A DNA stretch of 59,841 nt from Flavobacterium sp. (GTDB lineage: Bacteria > Bacteroidota > Bacteroidia > Flavobacteriales > Flavobacteriaceae): positions 1 through 59,841 of the forward strand of contig NZ_JASLCE010000024.1 of assembly GCF_030146175.1 (NCBI RefSeq). The letters are read 5' to 3'. Position 1 is the first letter of the stretch, and every line of letters begins with the position of its first letter. This document shows, piece after piece, positions 53,801 to 59,841 of the stretch. The translations under genes were made by a program, and so were the position numbers. A model generated the notes under the pieces. The model was not told where the DNA came from, searched no databases, and saw nothing but the letters and a program-made list of their open reading frames with translations.

Positions 53801-54649
53801 TTATAGGCTATCTTCCCAGGTTTTCATCGTTAACGGTGTCGGTATCCGACTTGGTTTTAAGGGATTCAAATCGTGCATCATTTCCAGATTTGTATAGTCA
53901 ACAGAACCGTCGGCTGCTATTTTTGAAGCATATAATTTTCCTTCTTTGGTCGCAATTATCCGGTTTCTATTGTCAATGTTGGCCCACGTAATATCATGGA
54001 GCTTTATTTTCTCTTCCTTTCTTCCCAAATAAAACAAATCAACGTTTTTTCGCAGTTCGGGATCATAAAAGGTAATCCAATACAAAGCCGCACTATTGGT
54101 TATATTTTTTTTCCAAAGTTTTGGAACGATACTTTTCGGATTCGTTTCTTGGAGTAACGGCGTCGTTTCCTTTTGAATAAAAGAGGGATCCTTTTCTTCC
54201 GTCCATCCGTTTATTTCCTGTCGATGCTCGTGCAATAAATTAACATGTCCCTTCGATAATGAATATTCTTTTTGTGTTTGGAAAGTTTCAACATTCAAAT
54301 GAGACGGTACGGGATAGTGTTCAAGCGCTTGGGTAGATTGTACATTAAGTACTACTGTTTTTTCATCGGCGAATAACCCTCCTCCTTTATCAAAAAGCAT
54401 ATCTCCGTGTTCCCAAACGGTAAGCGCAGTCCAAAATGGCGGTTTACTGATGACCGTTCTGCTCCTACCGTTTTCAAAATTATCGACCGCATAAATCAGG
54501 TAGTTACCGGAAGGCGATATATCACAATTTCGCATCGGTACTTTTTTATGGATCCATTGTCCGGGTTCCAACGTGTCGTTATCCAAATTCCAGATACTCA
54601 TCTGAATCCAATCGGTTGGGCCACGTCTAAAAACAATGGCACTATTCAT
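53801..54649 (-). CDS. hypothetical protein, beta-propeller-like
   Basis: A 282-residue protein with no named family. It starts NSAIVFRRGPTDWIQMSIWNLDNDTLEPGQWI and has repeated beta segments with SPSGNYLIYAV, SAALYWITFYD and NIDNRNRIIATKEGKLYAS, as seen in WD/propeller-like folds. No signal peptide. The start MNSAIVF at 54649 is preferred, since a longer reading would overlap the upstream gene. Member of the minus-strand group of accessory genes. Confidence 0.55.
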   Translation of the reverse strand: MNSAIVFRRGPTDWIQMSIWNLDNDTLEPGQWIHKKVPMRNCDISPSGNYLIYAVDNFENGRSRTVISKPPFWTALTVWEHGDMLFDKGGGLFADEKTVVLNVQSTQALEHYPVPSHLNVETFQTQKEYSLSKGHVNLLHEHRQEINGWTEEKDPSFIQKETTPLLQETNPKSIVPKLWKKNITNSAALYWITFYDPELRKNVDLFYLGRKEEKIKLHDITWANIDNRNRIIATKEGKLYASKIAADGSVDYTNLEMMHDLNPLKPSRIPTPLTMKTWEDSL

Positions 54650-54725
54650 TATTCTAGATTTAAGAAAGAAAATTCGAGCGGTTGTAGTATTGGGATGACT
54701 CAATTCGAAGTGATTTTTTGTTTTA

Positions 54726-55289
54726 TTAGCTTCTCTTATAGCATAATCGCGGATGTGTCCCTTCAAGTTCTCCTTTCTTGATCAATTGCGCTACTTCTGC
54801 TTCGCTCCATTCGTACGGATAATCTTTACCATTTGCGATACCAATAACGACCATCGAATCTAAAATGGTTGCGATAATATTTTCAAAAACTGCGGCATGA
54901 GGATCGTATATATAATCTCTTGTGGTAATAACCATATATTCAATCGTCTGATTATCTAATGAATCAAATGAAACGCCAACATCATAGGGTGCCAATCCAT
55001 CAAATTTTTCTTCAATACCTCTATAGTTGACTAATCCTCCGGTCCTGTGGTTTCTAAGTTTTTCAATAGCCGCTTCTCTTTCCAACTTCGACTCCGGATC
55101 GATGGATTCCGATTCATACACATAATCGTTGCCATCATCGGTTTCAATATCGGAAAGAATAATGCTTTCGAATGGTTCTTCTTCGAATTCGAAATGATGC
55201 TTCCTTAAAACAGTGTCCATACGATCAAACACACACTTCATATCAGAAGGAGGAACAACAATTACAATAACCTGACTTAAATGGGACAT
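54726..55289 (-). CDS. hypothetical protein
   Basis: A 187-residue protein, acidic in its first half (FEFEEEPFESIILSDIETDDGNDYVYESESIDPES) and without signal peptide or helices in the membrane. Not recognised. Its leader contains CAAAACAAGTAACC, the same 14 bases that precede the next upstream gene (55363-55776). The 3' gene follows after 76 bases. Confidence 0.5.
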   Translation of the reverse strand: MSHLSQVIVIVVPPSDMKCVFDRMDTVLRKHHFEFEEEPFESIILSDIETDDGNDYVYESESIDPESKLEREAAIEKLRNHRTGGLVNYRGIEEKFDGLAPYDVGVSFDSLDNQTIEYMVITTRDYIYDPHAAVFENIIATILDSMVVIGIANGKDYPYEWSEAEVAQLIKKGELEGTHPRLCYKRS

Positions 55290-55302
55290 TTTTCTATTTA
55301 TG

Positions 55303-55317
55303 GGTTACTTGTTTTGG
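55303..55317 (-). repeat. shared leader motif, copy 1
   Basis: CAAAACAAGTAACC on the minus strand, about 17-30 bases before the start of the 187-residue hypothetical gene. Identical to the copy before the 137-residue gene. Confidence 0.55.
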
Positions 55318-55362
55318 TAAGAATTAGTGCGATTCCGCTATAGCATCGTTGCAGTCGACAAT

Positions 55363-55776
55363 TTACTTGGAGTTATCGAAAGCGCGTGTATATTTTTCAA
55401 GAATCGGATCTTGTATACATTCGCAAATATATTCAAAGATACTTTCTATAAGCTCCGATTCATTTGTTTTTTCATGATAACTGTCTTTAAGGACTAAATG
55501 GATGGCTACAGTATCATCATCCAGACTAATTTTTCTAAAGATACCATCATTAATCGTTATCCCTTTCGGGACAGATGGATTCATATGACAGGCTTTGATT
55601 AGATTGACAATTTTGTTTATCGTTTGATTATCGTCAATTTGTTTATGCCAAACCCTACCCTTTTCCTGAAAATAGTCTGATTTCGACATGATAACAATCA
55701 AATCATACTGATTATCATTTTTCTTAATTTCGATATCCAGTTCGCCGTCAAGGGAATTTATATTTATTTTGATCAT
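55363..55776 (-). CDS. hypothetical protein
   Basis: A 137-residue protein, no signal peptide, mixed alpha-beta: MIKININSLDGELDIEIKKNDNQYDLIVIMSK, then IHLVLKDSYHEKTNESELIESIFEYICECIQD with three Cys. Not recognised. It carries the leader sequence shared with the gene at 54726-55289, which may mean a common origin or regulation. Confidence 0.5.
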   Translation of the reverse strand: MIKININSLDGELDIEIKKNDNQYDLIVIMSKSDYFQEKGRVWHKQIDDNQTINKIVNLIKACHMNPSVPKGITINDGIFRKISLDDDTVAIHLVLKDSYHEKTNESELIESIFEYICECIQDPILEKYTRAFDNSK

Positions 55777-55784
55777 ATAGCGTT

Positions 55785-55799
55785 GGTTACTTGTTTTGA
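55785..55799 (-). repeat. shared leader motif, copy 2
   Basis: CAAAACAAGTAACC on the minus strand, about 9-22 bases before the start of the 137-residue hypothetical gene. Confidence 0.55.
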
Positions 55800-55821
55800 T
55801 GCAAACCTCATTTGGGTTGCT

Positions 55822-56481
55822 TTATTGCATTTTCTGTTTTAAACTCTCGACAACTTTTACGGTAAGCCCGGTTAGTTTCGCAATATATTCGATTTCCATC
55901 CTTTCCTCCAAACATTTCGTTGCCATTTCTCTTGCTTTTGCATCCCGACCGGTTCTTAAACCGGTTTTTAAACCTGCTGTTCTTCCAAGTTCCTTTGCTT
56001 CCTTTTGTATTCGCTCTTCCAGTACATACCTTGGAACCCATTTGGTACTTTTTCTTAATTCGTCCATAAGTCCAATATCGGTAAAGCTTAGATAGCTTTT
56101 TTCTGAAATGATTAAATGATCGATGACTTCGGTTTGAATAATTATACCCACTTGTATTAATCGGTCGGTAATGTCTTTATCGGCATCCGAGGGTTTTAGT
56201 TCGCCACTCGGGTGATTATGGCAAAGAATGATTTTAACCGCTCGTTTTTGTAATGCAAAACTGAACACTTCCATAGGATGAACAAGCGTTTTGTTAACGG
56301 TTCCCAAGCTGATCAGTTCAATAAAAAGCACCAGGTTATTGTTGGCTAACCCAATAACCCAAAAATGCTCCCGATTGAGATCAATTTTATTTTCCCGAAG
56401 CAATACTTGTTGCATGATAACATAAATGTCATCAGAATTAAGAATTTTGATTTTTTGTGTCTCTGTTAGTTTTACATCCAT
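55822..56481 (-). CDS. RadC-type JAB domain protein with Rpn-transposase-like tail
   Basis: A 219-residue protein. Residues about 12-140 are a JAB metalloprotease-like domain of the RadC family: IELISLGTVN (Glu 55), HNHPSGELKPSDAD (H88, H90, D101 as metal ligands). The helix-hairpin-helix DNA-binding start of full RadC is missing. Residues about 156-219 are unusual: EERIQKEAKELGRTAG, a GLKTGLRTG repeat, and EMATKCLEERMEIEYIAKLTGLTVKVVESLKQ, like the C-terminal tail of Rpn/PD-(D/E)XK transposase-family proteins. Start MDVKLTETQ chosen over a longer reading. Confidence 0.78.
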   Translation of the reverse strand: MDVKLTETQKIKILNSDDIYVIMQQVLLRENKIDLNREHFWVIGLANNNLVLFIELISLGTVNKTLVHPMEVFSFALQKRAVKIILCHNHPSGELKPSDADKDITDRLIQVGIIIQTEVIDHLIISEKSYLSFTDIGLMDELRKSTKWVPRYVLEERIQKEAKELGRTAGLKTGLRTGRDAKAREMATKCLEERMEIEYIAKLTGLTVKVVESLKQKMQ

Positions 56482-56736
56482 TGATACAATAATTAGGTAG
56501 TACAATTTTTGTAGTATCGTTTCTGCCTAATGTGAGTTTGTTTATTCTGCGCAATTAGCGGTATTTTTAAAGGTAAACTTTTTTGAAGATGTAAAATAAG
56601 TAGAGGGATAATAGGGAGTGCGTTGGGATTATTTGGCCTGGCTTAGACAGGAAGGAGAAATTGGATACGTTGGCAATGGATGTTCTGAAAAAATGTGACG
56701 AGCTTTTTTGCCAATCTGCTGTTAGCTACAGTATAT

Positions 56737-57228
56737 TTAATTCAGCTCTTTTTTACGGAGAATTTCTTCAATTTTTAAAATATATTCTTTCCTTTTTGTT
56801 TGTGAATTTGAACGCTCAATTGATAGACCAAAAATGTCGTTGTTACTCGATGCTTCTTCTCCATAGTAATTCACAAGTGTACTCATTGCTGAAAGCTTAG
56901 CTGAAATTTTTAAATTTTCTGCTTGTCTATTTAACGCCATTTCTGCTTTTTCTTGAGCTTCTGCAGTTCGTCTGAGTTCTTCTCTTGTTTCTACTAATTC
57001 TTGTCGCTGTAATGTCAGCTCATTTTTCTGCAGCAGAATTGTTAGAATTATTCCCGCTAAAGCTAACCCCGAAAATAAAGTATTTAACCCTCCAAACATA
57101 TTATTAAAAGCTTCCAATTCATCTTTAGATTTTCCACTCATAAGCCAATAAGTAAATATTAGACTGCCTATTATTCCTAAAGCGATTAAACCGCCAATTC
57201 GTATTATTTTTTCTTCTGTAGTTTTCAT
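56737..57228 (-). CDS. membrane-anchored coiled-coil protein
   Basis: A 163-residue protein with two hydrophobic helices (about 10-29 and 45-66) and then a long charged coiled coil (KNELTLQRQELVETREELRRTAEAQEKAEMALNRQAE, about 67-105), so the coil would face the cytoplasm. No family recognised; similar layouts occur in phage and defence loci but also elsewhere. It lies 160 bases downstream of the DUF4041 gene on the same strand. Confidence 0.6.
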   Translation of the reverse strand: MKTTEEKIIRIGGLIALGIIGSLIFTYWLMSGKSKDELEAFNNMFGGLNTLFSGLALAGIILTILLQKNELTLQRQELVETREELRRTAEAQEKAEMALNRQAENLKISAKLSAMSTLVNYYGEEASSNNDIFGLSIERSNSQTKRKEYILKIEEILRKKELN

Positions 57229-57388
57229 TTATTTAAAGTTTGGTTGGTATTGTAATTAACGTTCCGAAGCTTAACAAAGTAGAGGTTTTCTAAAAAATAT
57301 CTAAAGAATGTGAAATTTCAGTTTAACAATTTTCCGCTAACGAAAAACCAAACTACTATTTCGTTAAACCACTTTTGTAGACAATTTT

Positions 57389-58816
57389 TTATTCATCGTC
57401 AGCATTTAAACACATTGGGAATTCTTCTGTTATTAATTCTTCTATAGTCTTTAGATTTTCGCCATTTTTTAATTTTTCTAAAATGGCAAGTGTTTCTCTG
57501 TACTCCATAGCTTCAGGTAATCTAATAAACTCAGCTTCAAATCCCAATAGTTTTATTGTATCTTCTATTTCTTCAAGTGTAACATTAAAAAACTCTTTTC
57601 GGTGATTTATCATGTTCACTTTTTTATGTGTAAAAGCTTTATGTAATTCATATTCTAGTGTTCTTGCTTCATCACTATATATCATAGCATGTACATCAAA
57701 TTGAAATGGGACAGATGCATCTCCGAGTTCTTTAACACGATCAAGAGGTTCGAGCCTTCTGGTCATACCAATTTTATACATGTTTTCACCAAACGCTCCA
57801 ATATTCGAAATAATGTAAACATGTCCTCGTTTGGTTTGTTGCGCCATAGAAAGAGCTCTTTCCTTTTTCTCGTGGGCTTCTTGTAGTTCTTGTTCAAGTT
57901 TAGCAATTTGTTCTTGTAGTTTTTCTGCTTTCACTCCATTAGCCTGTTCAAACTCTTTACGAACTTTATCTAAGGCTTTTTCGAACATTGTTTCTTGTTT
58001 TTCTGCTTCTCTTTGAGCTTTTTCAAAATCTCTTCTAGCTTTTTCTTCTTCTCTTATTTCATCTTGAATTGCTTTCATTTCCTCTTTTTCCTTTTGCTTT
58101 TTAGCCTGGAACTCATATTCAAGTATTAATTCTTGCTCTTTCAATTTAAAATACCCGGTATTAATAGAAACATGGAATCCTTCTCCTAATTTATTTATTG
58201 CACTGAATGTCTTTGACATTCTTTCTTTCATTTGATTAATGTTATTCCATTTTACTTTAGCAATCATTACATCACATTCACCATTGAAAGCTCTGAGCAT
58301 CAATTTCTTATATACTTTTACAACAGCTTTCCCTTTCGCTTCGCTTCCTTCAACTGTCCATTTTGTACTGCATAAAGCAGCAGTGTCATCTTGAATCATT
58401 TGTTTTTGCTCCGCAATAACTTCATTTTGAGCTTGTCGGAAGTCATCGGATTTGTCAAAATCATAAATTGGTTCATAAATTCCAAATTCAATCAAGTCAA
58501 GTTTGTTCTCAAAAAGACCAACTTCTTTTCTTAATTTCTTATATGTTTCTAATGAATCTTGATAATTTTCATTTAGCTTCTTAAATTCATTTTGTTGTAA
58601 ATTTATTTGAAGCTGTTTTTCAGAAATAATATTCTCTAATTCCTGTTTCTTGTTTTGGACTTCATTTTCAATACTGATTAAAGCACTATATCTTTCCAGT
58701 TGTTTATTTAGATTCTCTATCTTGCTATTGCAATTAGATTTGTGTATTTCTAAATCACTTTTGAGTTGATTAATTTCTTCAAATTCTTTTTTCTTTAAAA
58801 AGTCAAATAGTCCCAT
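57389..58816 (-). CDS. DUF4041 and T5orf172 (GIY-YIG-like) domain protein
   Basis: A 475-residue protein. Order: coiled coil (about 15-85), DUF4041 (about 110-240, e.g. LMLRAFNGECDVMIAKVKW), a second charged coil (about 240-325, rich in E, K, R), and the T5orf172 GIY-YIG-like nuclease domain (about 330-430): GHVYIISNIGAFGENMYKIGMTRR, then LEYELHKAFTHKKVN. Y and I-x-x-I pattern of GIY-YIG are kept. Such proteins occur in phages and accessory islands; a nuclease or DNA-binding role is likely but unproven. Confidence 0.85.
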   Translation of the reverse strand: MGLFDFLKKKEFEEINQLKSDLEIHKSNCNSKIENLNKQLERYSALISIENEVQNKKQELENIISEKQLQINLQQNEFKKLNENYQDSLETYKKLRKEVGLFENKLDLIEFGIYEPIYDFDKSDDFRQAQNEVIAEQKQMIQDDTAALCSTKWTVEGSEAKGKAVVKVYKKLMLRAFNGECDVMIAKVKWNNINQMKERMSKTFSAINKLGEGFHVSINTGYFKLKEQELILEYEFQAKKQKEKEEMKAIQDEIREEEKARRDFEKAQREAEKQETMFEKALDKVRKEFEQANGVKAEKLQEQIAKLEQELQEAHEKKERALSMAQQTKRGHVYIISNIGAFGENMYKIGMTRRLEPLDRVKELGDASVPFQFDVHAMIYSDEARTLEYELHKAFTHKKVNMINHRKEFFNVTLEEIEDTIKLLGFEAEFIRLPEAMEYRETLAILEKLKNGENLKTIEELITEEFPMCLNADDE

Positions 58817-59245
58817 AGATTACTGATTTTGCTTTTGGTTTTGTGTTTAGAGTAATATTGCTATAATGATTTCTGCTATTAGTATTAATTGGTTTAGTAC
58901 TAAACTTTATAAGTATGTACATAAAAGAATTCTGTTTGAGTTCTCAAAAGTAACCGGACAAGCAATTATTGTTAGTTGTAGTTTTTTAGGAGTAACCCAT
59001 TCAAAATCTATTGATTGAGCTAAATTATTGATTTACTAATGAATTAAGTTACGGAAAGCCGTATAGTTAGTGTGATTCAATTTAGGTTGTAGTTAATGGT
59101 TAGCGGCCATGCAATTGTTGAGAGTAGAGCGATTGTAATTCTACAGTCGAAGATTATGTCTTTTGGGATCTATAATTTCCAAGCTAAGGAAACCTCGAAA
59201 TTGTGCAAACAAGTAGTTAGTATTAGAATAGACTCATTATAACTT
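58817..59245. other. 429-base AT-rich gap without a recognised gene
   Basis: No reading frame here has family resemblance or a supported start; the longest, 50 codons at 58866, looks random. The stretch holds a 14-base palindrome GTTTAGTACTAAAC at 58892-58905. It is AT-rich and probably holds promoter sites for the minus-strand DUF4041 gene. Confidence 0.4.
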
Positions 59246-59794
59246 TTACTTGAAATTATTACTAATGCTATATTTTATTCCATCGAACTTATAGTAGTTT
59301 TTTTCTGTAAAAGCCTTTTTATTTTTAAGACCTTTAGTTGTTAAAATTATATCGTAAAATCCAGTGCCTTCTTTTATAACAGTAATGTTACTATCATATG
59401 CATCCTGTGAGGGACTAATTGCTCCTGAATCATCGAAACCAGTCATCTCACTAAAAATATTTTTAAATTCGTCCCCTATAATTGAATATATATTAGTGTA
59501 CATTTCTGTATATCCTTGGCCAGTTCCACCAGCTTCAATAACAAACCCGAATTTGTGGTAACCAATATTCATTAGCTTCCAATTTGAGCTTGGTTCTCCC
59601 CATTGACCATCTTCTAAGTTTCGTAAATATTTATTTTCAATTTTCCAACCGTTGGAATATTTTCCAAATTCGACAAAACTTAACTCACCACCACAAGAAT
59701 GACAATCGTTAAGAATATATTTTCCATCTTCATAATAAGGTTTAAGTTTTGAGTAAATAACACATATTATTCCTTCTTTATCTACATACTCCAT
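59246..59794 (-). CDS. hypothetical protein, possibly cut by the window edge
   Basis: A 182-residue reading from ATG 59794. No signal peptide. Contains CHSCGGELSFVEFGKYSNGWKIENKYLRN and later GGTGQGYTEMYTNIYSIIGDEFKNIF. One C-x-x-C pair is seen. The frame stays open upstream to the last base of the window (no stop), with residues like NNYSHKILDFYN, so the true start may lie outside. Family not recognised. Confidence 0.45.
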   Translation of the reverse strand: MEYVDKEGIICVIYSKLKPYYEDGKYILNDCHSCGGELSFVEFGKYSNGWKIENKYLRNLEDGQWGEPSSNWKLMNIGYHKFGFVIEAGGTGQGYTEMYTNIYSIIGDEFKNIFSEMTGFDDSGAISPSQDAYDSNITVIKEGTGFYDIILTTKGLKNKKAFTEKNYYKFDGIKYSISNNFK

Positions 59795-59841
59795 ATTATA
59801 AAAATCAAGTATTTTATGAGAATAATTGTTTTGTATGCTGT

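Noticed and set aside
55801..55820. Hairpin GCAAACC...GGGTTGC as a terminator after the JAB gene
   Set aside because: The stem has a mismatch and no T-tract follows on the minus strand.
56661..56900. Plus-strand frame of 79 codons
   Set aside because: Overlaps the coiled-coil membrane protein on the opposite strand, which has clear helices and coil; the plus frame shows nothing.
58892..58905. Palindrome GTTTAGTACTAAAC as an operator
   Set aside because: It is in an AT-rich region with no defined promoter or regulator, so a chance origin is likely.
58866..59018. Fifty-codon reading frame in the gap after the DUF4041 gene
   Set aside because: No family resemblance, no promoter or ribosome-binding evidence, and composition like the surrounding non-coding DNA.

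Overview
The window is chromosomal DNA of a member of the Flavobacteriaceae, most probably Flavobacterium or a close relative. The evidence is AT-rich DNA, many promoters with the Bacteroidetes -7 box TAnnTTTG, two secreted proteins with type IX secretion (T9SS) sorting tails, the gliding lipoprotein GldI, a fused CcsB-CcsA cytochrome c protein, CarboxypepD_reg-type outer-membrane barrels and a menaquinone-pathway MenE. No rRNA, tRNA, CRISPR array, complete insertion sequence or replication origin was seen.

Layout. 1-16 kb: an MFS permease, a small 11-residue-repeat secreted protein, the cytochrome c maturation fusion, a large T9SS cargo protein, a nitronate monooxygenase, a porin beside an inverted-repeat duplication, prmA-clpS, a split YeeE/YedE transporter and kdsA. 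16-19.5 kb: a winged-helix regulator with a membrane protein, a Coq4-like protein and CreD, whose two promoters share one operator-like inverted repeat. 19.5-31 kb: a PPIase-gldI-nrnA operon, a phosphate transporter with its DUF47 partner, an acyl-CoA carboxylase beta subunit, an M1 peptidase, a CPBP protease coupled to menE, and an ArsC-like protein. 31-42 kb: an outer-membrane barrel, a secreted endonuclease I, a 960-residue protein that looks like an M1 peptidase with a lost active site joined to a barrel, and a fused alpha-keto acid dehydrogenase E1. 42-53.7 kb: regulators and small stress or detoxification-type folds (AraC, VOC, SRPBCC, NTF2-like, TetR with a clear operator, alpha/beta hydrolase, P-type ATPase, CDF transporter, GyrI-like). 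53.8 kb to the end: an accessory stretch of minus-strand hypothetical genes, a RadC-type JAB protein with an Rpn-transposase-like tail, a membrane coiled-coil protein and a DUF4041/T5orf172 protein, more AT-rich and less gene-dense.

How genes work together. GldI, the lipoprotein PPIase and the T9SS cargo fit cell-surface protein export and folding. The CreD cluster and the TetR/DUF2867 pair look like self-regulated envelope or stress units. Many start codons were moved downstream because the first possible start lies inside a TAnnTTTG promoter box. The most distinctive items are the shared operator of the creD cluster, the dead-peptidase barrel, the inverted repeats at 9.4-9.6 and 53.7 kb, and the 3' accessory island. 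I see no fully convincing new system; the island and the shared leader motif there are the best leads.
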